From Mycobacteroides immunogenum (GTDB lineage Bacteria > Actinomycetota > Actinomycetes > Mycobacteriales > Mycobacteriaceae): 64,000 nt of DNA. The notes beneath the pieces are model-generated. The model was not told the DNA's origin, searched no databases, and saw only the letters and a program-made list of their open reading frames with translations. Made by a program: the position numbers and the translations under genes. Shown here piece by piece: positions 1 to 8,819 of this stretch. Position 1 is the stretch's first letter; each line of letters starts with the position of its first letter. The stretch covers positions 124,001 through 188,000 of the forward strand of contig NZ_CP011530.1 of NCBI RefSeq assembly GCF_001605725.1. Direction: 5' to 3'.

Positions 1-109
1 GGTCGGGTACACCGCGCAGCTCGCGGAGCCGTTCCGGGCCAGCGGTGCGTGCCACTTCGACGGGGTGAAATCTGAGGTGACGGCGACCGAGCGGCAGCCC
101 TCGACGTGA
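1..109 (+). CDS. C-terminal tail of an unidentified protein (partial)
   Basis: An open frame enters from the left edge in phase 2 and stops with TGA at 107-109, giving about 35 residues that end in ERQPST. Codon use looks coding (GC-rich third positions) and a GntR regulator begins 68 bases downstream on the same strand. The fragment is too short and featureless to assign to a family; no catalytic motif is visible. It may belong to the same locus as the GntR/MFS pair, but that is only inferred from position. Confidence 0.45.
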   Translation, partial: VGYTAQLAEPFRASGACHFDGVKSEVTATERQPST

Positions 110-165
110 CACTGAACACCCTGTGAGGTGCGACTTTCGGCTTGCGGGGCCACCGGCGGTGAGCT

Positions 166-184
166 TAGATACATGTTGTGTCTA
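166..184. promoter_or_regulatory. Near-perfect palindrome over the GntR start, candidate autoregulatory operator
   Basis: TAGATACA, a 3-base spacer, then TGTGTCTA: arms match at 7 of 8 positions. It covers both candidate start codons (GTG 178, ATG 184) of the GntR gene. TAGATA at 166-171 is also a plausible -10 hexamer seven bases before GTG 178, which would make the mRNA leaderless. FCD-type GntR proteins usually bind palindromes near their own promoter; binding here is inferred. Confidence 0.4.
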
Positions 185-822
185 TGATCCGTACGGTGGC
201 CATCTCCGCGAGTGAAGAGGCGTACCGCTCCGTCAAGGAGAGCATCCTCAACGGCGACATCCCTGGTGGCGAGCTGTTGAGCGAAGGCGAGATCTCCGCG
301 CGTATGGGGTGCAGCCGCACACCCGTGCGCGAGGCATTCCTGCGGCTGGAAGCGGAAGGCTGGCTGCGGCTCTATCCCAAACGCGGTGCGCTGGTGGTGC
401 CCATCACCCCCGAGGAGCGCCGCCACGTCGTCGACGCCCGCCGCGTCATCGAGGGAGCCGCGGCGGCACGCATCGCCGAGCGGGGTGCACCTCAGTCGTT
501 GCTGTCAGACCTCTCGGCGCTCATCGAGGTGCAGTTGGGCCGCGCGGCGCAGGGCGATGCCGCGGGTTTCGCGGCGGCCGATGTGGACTTCCATCGCGCG
601 ATCGTGGCCAAGCTGGGCAACCCGCTGCTGGAGAACTTCTATGACTCTCTCCGGGAGCGCCAGCGCCGGATGGCGGCCGCGGCCATCGGAGTGGACCCGG
701 TACGGGTCGCGCGATCGGTCGCCGGGCACCGCGCGCTGGTGGACGCGCTGGCGGCGGGCGATGCGGCCCGCTTCAGCACCGAATTGGTCGAGCACATGAA
801 AGTGGTGACGGAAGTTGACTAG
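178..822 (+). CDS. GntR family transcriptional regulator, FCD (FadR) subfamily
   Basis: A 214-residue DNA-binding regulator. An N-terminal winged helix (about residues 12-75, with SEGEISARMGCSRTPVREAF typical of GntR recognition helices) is followed by an all-helical FCD ligand domain (about 85-208) that keeps the family's metal-binding pattern: Asp and His in DVDFHRAI, then His in VAGHRALV and VEHMKVV. FCD regulators normally sense small organic acids or acyl compounds. The gene overlaps the following MFS gene by 8 bases, so it probably controls that transporter. Start GTG 178 is favoured because a -10-like TAGATA lies seven bases upstream; ATG 184 is the alternative. Ligand unknown. Confidence 0.9.
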   Translation: MSMIRTVAISASEEAYRSVKESILNGDIPGGELLSEGEISARMGCSRTPVREAFLRLEAEGWLRLYPKRGALVVPITPEERRHVVDARRVIEGAAAARIAERGAPQSLLSDLSALIEVQLGRAAQGDAAGFAAADVDFHRAIVAKLGNPLLENFYDSLRERQRRMAAAAIGVDPVRVARSVAGHRALVDALAAGDAARFSTELVEHMKVVTEVD

Positions 823-2074
823 CCGGCTGCTCTCACGCCTAGCGCCTTGGCAGCGTGTCGCTCTGGCGATGTTCGGAATTGCCTGGGGTGGTAACGAATT
901 CACTCCACTGCTGGTGATGTACCGGCAGGCGGGGCAGTCCGCGGCCTCGGTCGATACGCTGCTGTTCGCGTACGTGCTGGGCATCATCCCCGCCCTTTTC
1001 CTGGGTGGACCGCTCTCGGATCGTTACGGCCGTCGCGCGGTGATGCTGCCCGCACCGTTTGTCTCGATGCTGGGTTCTCTGGTGCTCGCACTCGGTGCAC
1101 AACATTTCGCACTGCTGTTCACCGGCCGCGTGTTCTCCGGTGTCGCGCTGGGCCTGGCGATGGCCGCGGGGAGCTCGTGGGTCAAGGAGCTTTCGGCGCC
1201 GCCGTTCGACCGCCCAGGTGCCGGGGCGCGGCGCGGGGCGATGAGCCTGACGGCAGGATTCGCACTGGGCGCCGCCGTGGCGGGTGCCTTGGCGCAGTGG
1301 GGTCCCTGGCCGCAGCACCTGGCCTTCTTTGTCAACATCGCGATCACGATTCCCGGTGCGATGCTGGCGCTTTCGGTTCCAGAATCGGCTGCCGAGCGCG
1401 CCCCGGGCCGTCTGATCGATGACCTCAAGATTCCGGCAGCGCGCCGCCGGCGCTTCCTGTTTGTGGTGATGCCGTTGGCGCCGTGGGTGTTCGGCTCGGC
1501 GGCGGTGGCCTATGCGGTGCTGCCGACGCTCATCGCCCCGACACTTCCGGGCGACCGCATCGCCTTTTCCGCGCTGTGCTGCCTGGTGTGCCTGGGCTGC
1601 GGCTTCACCGCCCAGATGCTGGCGCCCAGGCTCGACCGGGCGGGCACCGCCCGGCTGGGCATCATCGGGTTGGGGCTGGTTGCCGCAGGTATGGCACTGG
1701 CCGCGCTCGCCGCACACCAGCTCACCATCCCGCTGGTTCTGATCGCCGCCCTGGTGCTGGGCGCCGGCTACGGCACGGCACTGGTCAGTGGCCTGCAAGA
1801 GGTCAACCGGATTGCCGGGCCGACGGACCTGGCCGGACTCACCGCCGTCTTCTACGGACTGACCTACCTGGGCTTCGGGGTGCCGATGATGTTGACGATG
1901 CTCGGCGACGCATCGCCGGTGCTCACGCATCCGGTGCTGCTGTGCGGTGGCGCACTCTTGGCCACGGTCTGCTTGGTGGTGCTGATGCTCAACTCACGGA
2001 CCGATATCGGCGAACAGCCGGGCACCACCGCGGCGGCACCGGCCGAGGAAATGTGTGAGCCGGTGTTGCGTTAG
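815..2074 (+). CDS. MFS transporter
   Basis: A 419-residue polytopic inner-membrane protein with about 12 hydrophobic segments and the MFS motif A between helices 2 and 3 (GGPLSDRYGRRAVM). It begins with TTG inside the end of the GntR gene (8-base overlap), which implies translational coupling. MFS proteins move small solutes by proton coupling or facilitated diffusion; substrate cannot be read from sequence. The pairing with an FCD-type GntR repressor suggests export or uptake of the regulator's own ligand. The C-terminal 30 residues are a soluble Ala/Glu-rich tail. Confidence 0.88.
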   Translation: MTSRLLSRLAPWQRVALAMFGIAWGGNEFTPLLVMYRQAGQSAASVDTLLFAYVLGIIPALFLGGPLSDRYGRRAVMLPAPFVSMLGSLVLALGAQHFALLFTGRVFSGVALGLAMAAGSSWVKELSAPPFDRPGAGARRGAMSLTAGFALGAAVAGALAQWGPWPQHLAFFVNIAITIPGAMLALSVPESAAERAPGRLIDDLKIPAARRRRFLFVVMPLAPWVFGSAAVAYAVLPTLIAPTLPGDRIAFSALCCLVCLGCGFTAQMLAPRLDRAGTARLGIIGLGLVAAGMALAALAAHQLTIPLVLIAALVLGAGYGTALVSGLQEVNRIAGPTDLAGLTAVFYGLTYLGFGVPMMLTMLGDASPVLTHPVLLCGGALLATVCLVVLMLNSRTDIGEQPGTTAAAPAEEMCEPVLR

Positions 2075-2100
2075 CCGGCGCGCGGTTAGGCTTTCGCAGC

Positions 2101-2487
2101 ATGATCATCGCCGGGCTGGTACTGACGGGCATTGCCGCTCTCATCCACGTGTACATCTTCTATTTGGAGTCGATCTCCTGGACCAGCGAGAAGACCCGGA
2201 AGGTCTTCGGGGTCCGCACCGCGGAGGAAGCCGAGATCACCAAACCGCTGGCCTTCAACCAGGGTTTCTACAACCTGTTTCTGGCCATCGCCATCGGCGT
2301 GGGCACGGTGCTGTGGGCGCGTGGTTGTACCTCGGTGGGTGCGACGCTGGTGTTCACCGGCGCCGGATCGATGGTCGCCGCCGGGCTGGTGCTGCTGATC
2401 TCATCGCCCGATAAGGCCTCGGCGGCCCTGAAGCAGTTGGTACCGCCGCTGCTGGGAATCATCGCGCTGGCAGCCGGACTGCTCTAG
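2101..2487 (+). CDS. DUF1304 family small membrane protein
   Basis: A 128-residue protein with four predicted transmembrane helices and the DUF1304 features: an N-terminal helix ending in HVYIFYLESISW, then a TRKVFG segment and an AFNQGFYNLFLA helix. Function is unknown in this family; members are small inner-membrane proteins found across actinobacteria. The start ATG 2101 lies 26 bases after the MFS stop, so it may share that transcript. Its stop overlaps the stop of the convergent rhodanese gene by three bases. Confidence 0.85.
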   Translation: MIIAGLVLTGIAALIHVYIFYLESISWTSEKTRKVFGVRTAEEAEITKPLAFNQGFYNLFLAIAIGVGTVLWARGCTSVGATLVFTGAGSMVAAGLVLLISSPDKASAALKQLVPPLLGIIALAAGLL

Positions 2488-3320
2488 GCCGGGGTGGGAC
2501 CCGTCGCGACGGGGCGTTGCGGGTCGCTTGACCACTCCGACCACGAGCCCGGGTAGAGCGCCGCGTCGTATCCGGCGATGGCAAGCGCCGCGATCTGATG
2601 GGTGGCGGTGACGCCCGAGCCGCAGTACACCGTGACGGGTGCGGCACCCGCGCCCAACTTTTCGAAGCGTTCACGCAACTCGGCCACCGGTTTGAAGGTG
2701 CCGTCCGCGGTCAGGTTCTCGGCGGTGGGAGCGGACACGGCACCAGGGATGTGCCCGGCACGAGGGTCCAGGGGTTCTTCATCGCCGCGATAGCGGGCCG
2801 CGGCGCGTGCGTCGAACACCAGATTGTCTGGTGATTGGGCTTGAGCGGCAACCGCATCGGCGTCGACGGCGGCAAGACCGTGCAGTGAGTTGATGGTGAT
2901 GTCGCCCGCGGCGGGGACAACCTCCTCCGTCGCGACCGGACCACCCGACCGCTGCCAGGCAGCCCAGCCGCCATCGAGTATCCGGACATTCGACACGCCC
3001 GCTGCGCGCAGCAGCCACCAGCCGCGCGCAGCCGCCTGCCCGTTCCAATCGTCGTAGACCACCACGGCGTCGCCGTCGTTCAGACCCCAGCGGCGGGCGC
3101 TGGCCTGAAGAGCCTGCGGCGTGGGCAGCGGATGGCGCCCGCGACCAGTGGCGGAGTGATCGGCGAGGTCGGCATCGAGATCCACGAACACCGCGCCGGG
3201 CAGGTGACCCGCCAGGTAGGCCGGACGACCGTTCGGCGCCATGACTGTCCAGCGCACGTCCAGCAGCCGGACATCAGTCAGCCGGTCAGCGAGTTCGGAG
3301 GGCGAGATGAGCACGTCCAT
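2484..3320 (-). CDS. Two-domain thiosulfate/3-mercaptopyruvate sulfurtransferase (rhodanese)
   Basis: A 278-residue enzyme with an inactive N-terminal rhodanese domain (about 5-125, containing AGHLPGAVFVDLD) and a catalytic C-terminal rhodanese domain (about 150-270). The active-site loop is CGSGVTA with Cys233; CGSGVTA-type loops are seen in 3-mercaptopyruvate sulfurtransferases and in SseA-like enzymes. The protein transfers sulfane sulfur to thiophilic acceptors such as cyanide or thiols. It is convergent with the DUF1304 gene and followed on the same strand, 28 bases upstream, by an SDR gene, so it may be the end of that operon, although no functional link is evident. Confidence 0.9.
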   Translation of the reverse strand: MDVLISPSELADRLTDVRLLDVRWTVMAPNGRPAYLAGHLPGAVFVDLDADLADHSATGRGRHPLPTPQALQASARRWGLNDGDAVVVYDDWNGQAAARGWWLLRAAGVSNVRILDGGWAAWQRSGGPVATEEVVPAAGDITINSLHGLAAVDADAVAAQAQSPDNLVFDARAAARYRGDEEPLDPRAGHIPGAVSAPTAENLTADGTFKPVAELRERFEKLGAGAAPVTVYCGSGVTATHQIAALAIAGYDAALYPGSWSEWSSDPQRPVATGPTPA

Positions 3321-3348
3321 ACCGGTGACGGTACGCGCTGATGGGCTC

Positions 3349-4179
3349 CTATCGTTGGGTGCTGCCCGCGTCGACGGGAAGGCTCACCGAGGTGATGTAC
3401 CGCGCCTCATCCGAGGCCAGGAACAGCGAGGCGTTGGCGATATCGCTCGGCTCCACCCACGGCAGGTCGAGCAGGTTCATGGTCTTGGCCGCGACGGCGA
3501 AATCCTCGCGGGTCGGCTCTTCGAGGTCGGGCCGGAACATCCCCCGCACGTGCTCGTTCTGAATCATCGGGGTATCGACGTTGGTCGGATGCACCGTGTT
3601 GACCCGAATCTTGTAGGGGGCAAGTTCGATGGCCAGTGCGCGCATGAGGCCGACCACGCCGTGCTTGGCCGCCACGTAGTGCGACACCCCGACCAGCCCG
3701 CGCAGCCCGGCGATGGAGCTGACCAGCACCATCGCGCCGCCGCCACGCGCTATCAGGTGCGGTGTGGCCGCGCGGGTGGTGTGCCACACTCCGGTCAGAT
3801 TGACGTCAAGCATTGTCTGCCAATCACTCTCGGGCATATCCAGCAGCATCCCACGCGAGGTGATGCCGGCGGTGGCGCACACGATGTCGAGCCCGCCAAA
3901 CTCGGTGACCGCGTCCTGGGTGAAGGTCTGCACATCGCGCAGATTGCGCACGTCCACCACCCCGGGAATGACCCGGCGCCCGGCCGACTCGACGAGCTCC
4001 GAGGTCTTGTCGAGGTCGGCGCGAGTGGCCGGCGGGGTGATGGTGGTGTGTACCGGGGCGCAGATATCGAGCGCGATGATGTCGGCGCCCTCCTGCGCGA
4101 AACGCACCGCCTGAGCGCGCCCGATGCCCCGGGCGGCGCCGGTCACCAGGGCCACCTTGCCCGTCAATCGTCCAGTCAC
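3349..4179 (-). CDS. Mycofactocin-coupled SDR family oxidoreductase
   Basis: A 276-residue Rossmann dehydrogenase: glycine motif GAARGIG at about 14-20, catalytic Ser154/155 and YxxxK (Tyr168, Lys172). The N-terminal LTGKVALVTGAARGIGRAQA, the insertion after the second strand (residues 40-56) and the Arg/Ala-rich pattern match the mycofactocin-associated SDR subfamily (TIGR03971 type), whose NAD cofactor is non-exchangeable and is re-oxidised by mycofactocin. Substrates in this subfamily are usually secondary alcohols. It lies one base from a second such SDR, which overlaps a BVMO, so all three are probably co-transcribed and serve one oxidation route. Confidence 0.85.
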   Translation of the reverse strand: MTGRLTGKVALVTGAARGIGRAQAVRFAQEGADIIALDICAPVHTTITPPATRADLDKTSELVESAGRRVIPGVVDVRNLRDVQTFTQDAVTEFGGLDIVCATAGITSRGMLLDMPESDWQTMLDVNLTGVWHTTRAATPHLIARGGGAMVLVSSIAGLRGLVGVSHYVAAKHGVVGLMRALAIELAPYKIRVNTVHPTNVDTPMIQNEHVRGMFRPDLEEPTREDFAVAAKTMNLLDLPWVEPSDIANASLFLASDEARYITSVSLPVDAGSTQR

Positions 4180-4180
4180 G

Positions 4181-4975
4181 TCATGCCTTCTGTGTCAGTC
4201 CGGCGTCGACCACCAGCTGGGTGCCGGTGATGTACCGCGCTTCGTCGGAGGCCAGGAAGACCACCGCGTTGCTGATGTCGACGGCTTCTACCCACGGCAC
4301 CGGTAACAGGGTGCGGGCCGCCAGCGCCTCGGCGGCATCCTCGACAGTGGGGTGCTCCAGATCGGGGCGCAGCCGTGCGATGACCGCCGGGTTGAGGATC
4401 ATTCCGGTGCTTACCGCGCCGGGATGCACGGTGTTCACCCGAATACCCTGCGGCCCCAGTTCGTTGGCGGCCGTACGAGCCAAGCCGACGACGGCATGCT
4501 TGCTTGCGGTGTAGTGCGCCGTGTGGGCGGTGCCCTTGAGCCCGTTGGTGGAGCTGATGATGATCACCGAGCCGCCGTCCAGAAGGTGGGCGGCACCGGC
4601 CTTGACCGTGTGCCAGGCCCCGGTGAGGTTCACGTCCAGCGCGCGCCGCCAGGAGTCCTCGGTGAGCTCGCATGATGGAGCCAGGCCGTCGTAGACCCCG
4701 GCATTGGCGACCACGATGTCCAGTCGGCCGAGCATCCGCACCCCGGTGTCGATGGCCTCGGTCAGTGCCGCGGCGTCACGGACATCTGCGCACGCTCGCA
4801 CGCAACGACGACCGTGCTGTTCGACGGTGGCGGCGGTGTGGGGCAGTTCTTGCGAACCGGGCAGGTCGATGGCGATCACGTCGGCGCCTTCCTCGGCCAG
4901 GCGCGCACAGTGCGTGCGCCCCATACCCTTTCCGGCACCTGTGACGACGGCAACGCGCCCGGCCAGCCGGGTCAC
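4181..4975 (-). CDS. Second mycofactocin-coupled SDR family oxidoreductase
   Basis: A 264-residue SDR with VVTGAGKGMGRTHC at the N-terminus, an NAD-binding Asp and the catalytic YTASK. The extended insertion after the second strand again indicates the mycofactocin-dependent class. The start is placed at GTG 4975, not at the upstream ATG that opens the frame, because GTG overlaps the BVMO stop as GTGA (4972-4975) and begins right at the Rossmann fold. It is paralogous to the adjacent SDR at 3349. Two such SDRs in tandem after a monooxygenase suggest oxidation of different hydroxyls or of successive intermediates; exact substrates unknown. Confidence 0.85.
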   Translation of the reverse strand: MTRLAGRVAVVTGAGKGMGRTHCARLAEEGADVIAIDLPGSQELPHTAATVEQHGRRCVRACADVRDAAALTEAIDTGVRMLGRLDIVVANAGVYDGLAPSCELTEDSWRRALDVNLTGAWHTVKAGAAHLLDGGSVIIISSTNGLKGTAHTAHYTASKHAVVGLARTAANELGPQGIRVNTVHPGAVSTGMILNPAVIARLRPDLEHPTVEDAAEALAARTLLPVPWVEAVDISNAVVFLASDEARYITGTQLVVDAGLTQKA

Positions 4976-6585
4976 GCGTTGCTCCCGGTCAAGGTGAAGC
5001 CTTTGTACCCGCTGGCCGCGACGTCGGCACAGATGGTGCCGTAGACCCCGAACCCGCCGATGAACGGCATGAAAACCCTTGGCTTGCCAGGGATATTGGC
5101 GCCCAGATACCACGAATTGGCCTGGGGGAACATGGTGGAGGCGGCTCGCTCGTTGCATTCGGCCACCCAGTCGGATACAGCGCGAGGCTGGGCCTCCACC
5201 GTCGAGAAACCATGGTCGGCCATGTGGTTGAGCAGATCGCCGATCCAGTCGACGTGCTGCTCGGCGCCCAGCACCATATTGGCAAGCACCGAAGGGCTAC
5301 CCGGACCGGTCACGATGAACAGATTGGGGAACCCGTCGACTCCGAGGCCCAGGTAAGTGCGGGGACCGGCCTGCCAAGCATCCGCGAGTGGCTGCCCTCC
5401 GCGGCCGCGGATGTCGATGCGATTGAGCGATCCGGTCATGGCGTCAAAGCCGGTGGCGAACACGATCATGTCGAGGCCGTAATGCTGTGCGGCGGTGGCG
5501 ATGCCCTGCCCATCGATGGACTCGATCGGGGTGGCTCGCAGATCCACGATATGCACGTTGCTGCGGTTGTAGGTCTGAAAGTAGTTGGTGTCCGTGCAGA
5601 TCCGCTTCGTTCCTATGGGATGGTCGGTGGGTATGAGGACGTCGGCAACGGCAGGATCGTCGATGACGGCCCGCACCTTCTCCTCGAAGAAGGCGCGGGC
5701 CGCGTCGTTGGCGCGGATATCGGTGGTCTGATCCGGGAAGGTCTTTCCGAAAAGGACACCGCCCAGATTCCAGCGCTTCTCGAACGCGGCGCGGCGCTCC
5801 TCCGCGGAGATATCCAGCGTCTTGCGCGGATGAGCCTGATGCGGTGAACCGCCACCGCTTTCCCTGGACAGCCGGCGCCGCTCGTCATAGGTCGCCTTGA
5901 CCTCGGCCCGCCGCTGCGGCGTGATCACGGTATTACCCGCGGGCACGCTGTAGTTGGCGGTGCGCTGAAAAACGAAGAGCTCCTGCGCGGTTTGCGCGGC
6001 GATCGGCACCAGTTGAATGCCCGAGGAACCGGTGCCGATCACCCCGACCCGCTTCCCGGTGAAATCCACCCCGGCCGCCGGCCAATGCCCGGTGTGGTAC
6101 AGCTCCCCGGTGAAGGAGCCGAGGCCCGCGATATCGGGCATGTTCGCGGTGGACAGCGCGCCGGTGGCCAGCACGCAGAACCGGGCGGTCACCGCGTCAT
6201 CCCGGTCGGTGCGCACCGACCACAGCAGGTGCTCTTCGTCGAACACCGCCGACGTGACACGGGTGTCGCAGCGGATATCGCGGCGCAGGTCGAACCGGTC
6301 GGCGACATGATTGATGTAACGCAGGATTTCCTCTTGGGTGGCGTACTTCTCCGTCCAATCCCAATCCTGTTGTAGCTCATCAGAGAACGAATACGAGTAG
6401 TCGATGCTTTCCACATCGCAGCGCGCGCCCGGGTAGCGATTGAAGAACCAGGTGCCGCCCACGTCCGTGCCCGCTTCGAACACGATGACCGACAGACCCT
6501 GCGACCGCAGCCGTTGCAGGGCATACAACCCGGCGAAGCCGGCGCCGACCACCACCACGTCGAAGTTCTTCACGAGGGCTTTCAC
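4972..6585 (-). CDS. Flavin-containing / Baeyer-Villiger monooxygenase
   Basis: A 537-residue class B flavoprotein monooxygenase. It has the FAD-binding VVGAGFAGLYALQ (about residues 12-24), the complete Baeyer-Villiger fingerprint FxGxxxHxxxWP at 158-169 (FTGELYHTGHWP), and the NADPH-binding GVIGTGSSGIQ at 181-191. Class B enzymes insert one oxygen atom next to a ketone, giving an ester or lactone. It heads an operon with two mycofactocin-type SDRs and is divergent from an HsaA-like gene, with 125 bases between. With an esterase gene (9821) nearby, a ketone to ester to alcohol sequence is plausible, for example on a steroid side chain; substrate is inferred. Confidence 0.9.
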   Translation of the reverse strand: MKALVKNFDVVVVGAGFAGLYALQRLRSQGLSVIVFEAGTDVGGTWFFNRYPGARCDVESIDYSYSFSDELQQDWDWTEKYATQEEILRYINHVADRFDLRRDIRCDTRVTSAVFDEEHLLWSVRTDRDDAVTARFCVLATGALSTANMPDIAGLGSFTGELYHTGHWPAAGVDFTGKRVGVIGTGSSGIQLVPIAAQTAQELFVFQRTANYSVPAGNTVITPQRRAEVKATYDERRRLSRESGGGSPHQAHPRKTLDISAEERRAAFEKRWNLGGVLFGKTFPDQTTDIRANDAARAFFEEKVRAVIDDPAVADVLIPTDHPIGTKRICTDTNYFQTYNRSNVHIVDLRATPIESIDGQGIATAAQHYGLDMIVFATGFDAMTGSLNRIDIRGRGGQPLADAWQAGPRTYLGLGVDGFPNLFIVTGPGSPSVLANMVLGAEQHVDWIGDLLNHMADHGFSTVEAQPRAVSDWVAECNERAASTMFPQANSWYLGANIPGKPRVFMPFIGGFGVYGTICADVAASGYKGFTLTGSNA

Positions 6586-6710
6586 ACTTGGTCACGCTAG
6601 GGCCGCAGCGGTTCTCGGCGAGCCTGCGTTCCCAGTGACCGGGCGGTCGGATCCAACGGACCGCTGATCGGGAAAAGGCCCTATGGTGGCGGCGCCGCGA
6701 GCGCACTATC

Positions 6711-7898
6711 GTGCCCATGACCGAACGCGTACTCGATCGCATCAACGATCTCGCCGACCAGCTGCGTGAGCAGGCCTGGGAGGCGGAGAAGCTGGGCAAG
6801 CTGCCCGACGAGACCGCCAAGATGCTCAAGGCGGCCGGACCCATCCGGCTACTTCAACCCAAGAACCATGGCGGCTACGAGGTGCATCCTCGTGAGTTCG
6901 CCGAAACCGTAATGGCCACCGCCGCACTCGATCCGGCATCGGGATGGATTTGCGGCGTTGTCGGTGTACACCCCTGGCAGGTTGCCTTTGCCGACCCCAA
7001 GGTCGCCGAGGAGATGTGGGCCAAGGATCAGGACATCTGGATGGCCTCCCCCTATGCGCCAACAGGCGTGGCCACCCCGGTGGACGGCGGCTACCTCTTC
7101 AACGGGCGCTGGCAGTTCAGCTCGGGCACCGACCACTGTGACTGGATCATCCTGGGCGCGTTGCTGGGCGATGCCGACGGCAAGCCCGTGATGCCACCGA
7201 AGATGCTGCACATGATCCTGCCGCGAACGGACTACCAGATCGTCGAAGATTCCTGGAATGTGGTGGGGCTGCGCGGCACCGGATCCAAGGACATCGTGGT
7301 CGCGGACGCATTCGTCCCGGCGTACCGGGTGATGGACGGCGACGAGGTGATCGACGGCACCGCGCAGCGCAAGGCCGGGATGACGGACACCCTGTACCGG
7401 ATGCCGTGGTCGACGATGTTCCCGCTGGGCATCAGCTCGGCGGTGATCGGCATCGCCGAGGGCGCGTTGGCGGCACACCTGGACTACCAGCGCGAGCGCG
7501 TCGGCGCCCAAGGCACGGCGGTCAAGGACGATCCGTACGTGCTGTTCGCGATCGGGGAGGCCGCCGCGGATATCAATGCCGCGCGCCAGGAGATTCTTGC
7601 CAACGTCGACAAGATCTGGGACATCGTAGATTCCGGTAAGGAGGTGTCCTTCGCCGACCGCGCCGCGGGCCGTCGCACCCAGGTGCGTGCGGCGTGGCGA
7701 GCCGTGATGGCCGTCGACCAGATCTTCTCCCGCTCGGGCGGTAACGCGATGCGCTTGGACAAGCCCCTGCAACGTTATTGGCGTGACGCCCACACCGGGC
7801 TCGCGCACGCTATTCACGTGCCCAGCACGGTGTTTCACGCGTCGGCTCTCAGCTCGCTGGGAATCGAACCGCAGGGCCCGCTGAGGGCGATGATCTGA
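6711..7898 (+). CDS. HsaA-like flavin-dependent monooxygenase (acyl-CoA dehydrogenase fold)
   Basis: A 395-residue protein of the acyl-CoA dehydrogenase superfamily that aligns by eye with 3-HSA hydroxylase HsaA (LPDETAKML, SGWICGVVGVHPWQ, SSGTDHCDW, VGLRGTGS, PLQRYWRDAHTGLAHA). In cholesterol catabolism HsaA, using reduced flavin from HsaB, ortho-hydroxylates the phenolic ring A to a catechol. Its stop overlaps the start of an HsaC-like dioxygenase (ATGA), which would cleave that catechol, so the pair is coupled in order of reaction. No HsaB reductase gene is in the window. It is a paralogue or functional analogue; steroid specificity is inferred. GTG 6711 or ATG 6717 could start it. Confidence 0.85.
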   Translation: MPMTERVLDRINDLADQLREQAWEAEKLGKLPDETAKMLKAAGPIRLLQPKNHGGYEVHPREFAETVMATAALDPASGWICGVVGVHPWQVAFADPKVAEEMWAKDQDIWMASPYAPTGVATPVDGGYLFNGRWQFSSGTDHCDWIILGALLGDADGKPVMPPKMLHMILPRTDYQIVEDSWNVVGLRGTGSKDIVVADAFVPAYRVMDGDEVIDGTAQRKAGMTDTLYRMPWSTMFPLGISSAVIGIAEGALAAHLDYQRERVGAQGTAVKDDPYVLFAIGEAAADINAARQEILANVDKIWDIVDSGKEVSFADRAAGRRTQVRAAWRAVMAVDQIFSRSGGNAMRLDKPLQRYWRDAHTGLAHAIHVPSTVFHASALSSLGIEPQGPLRAMI

Positions 7899-8797
7899 TG
7901 CTGAAAAGCTTGGGATACATCACCATCCAGACCCAGGACATGGACCGCTGGCGACATTTCGCCCTGCGGGTGCTGGGCTTTGCCGAAGGCAGTGGGCCCG
8001 ATCCCGAGGCCCTGTACCTGCGCATGGACGAACGGGCCGCACGCATCGTGGTGGTGCCCGGAGAAACGGATCAGGTGGTCACCGTCGGCTGGGAAGTGCG
8101 CGACGGCACCGCATTGCGTGAGACCGTGCGAGCAGTGGAAGGGGCCGGCATCGGTGTGAAACAGCTGTCCGCCGATGAGGCGGAGGTGCGCCGGGTCGAG
8201 GAGGTGGTGACCTTCACCGATCCCGTCGGCACCACCGTCGAGGTTTTCCATGGTCCGGTGCTGGACCACAGCCCGGTGGTGACGCCGTACGGCGCGCGAT
8301 TTGTCACCGGCGCCCAGGGGCTCGGGCATGTGGTGTTGCCGGTTACCGACCCGAACGGCGCTTTCACCTTCTATACCGAGGTGCTGGGGTTCCGGCCGCG
8401 GGGTGCGTTTCGCATTCCCGCTCCGCCGGAGTTCGGCCCGATGCGGGTGCGTTTCCTGGGCATCAACGAGCGCCACCACAGTCTGGCGCTATGCCCCGCG
8501 CCGCACGGCGGTGCGCCCGGGCTGGTTCATGTGATGGTCGAGGTGGACAGTCTCGACGCCGTCGGACAGGCCCTCGATCGCGTGCTCAAGGACGGCTACT
8601 CGGTGTCCTCCACGCTGGGCCGGCACACCAACGACAAGATGGTGTCGTTCTACGTCCGGGCACCCGGCGGATGGGATATCGAGTTCGGCACCGACGGGGT
8701 ACTTGTCGACGAAACGTATTACACCGCTGAGGAAATCACCGCAGACAGCTATTGGGGCCACGACTGGTCCGGCAGCGAGCCGCTCGCCGCCATGTAG
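7898..8797 (+). CDS. HsaC/BphC-like extradiol catechol dioxygenase
   Basis: A 299-residue type I extradiol dioxygenase made of two VOC modules. The iron ligands of the family are present in the C-terminal module: His144 (GHVVLPV), His211 (LVHVMVEV) and Glu262 (DIEFG), and the GRHTNDKMVSFY segment matches HsaC/BphC. HsaC cleaves the catechol 3,4-DHSA between C4 and C5 in steroid ring A degradation. The ATG overlaps the HsaA-like stop, so the two are one translation-coupled unit. A strong hairpin follows 23 bases after the stop, ending the transcript. Confidence 0.88.
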   Translation: MLKSLGYITIQTQDMDRWRHFALRVLGFAEGSGPDPEALYLRMDERAARIVVVPGETDQVVTVGWEVRDGTALRETVRAVEGAGIGVKQLSADEAEVRRVEEVVTFTDPVGTTVEVFHGPVLDHSPVVTPYGARFVTGAQGLGHVVLPVTDPNGAFTFYTEVLGFRPRGAFRIPAPPEFGPMRVRFLGINERHHSLALCPAPHGGAPGLVHVMVEVDSLDAVGQALDRVLKDGYSVSSTLGRHTNDKMVSFYVRAPGGWDIEFGTDGVLVDETYYTAEEITADSYWGHDWSGSEPLAAM

Positions 8798-8819
8798 CCC
8801 CACCCTGGTCTCACCGAAT

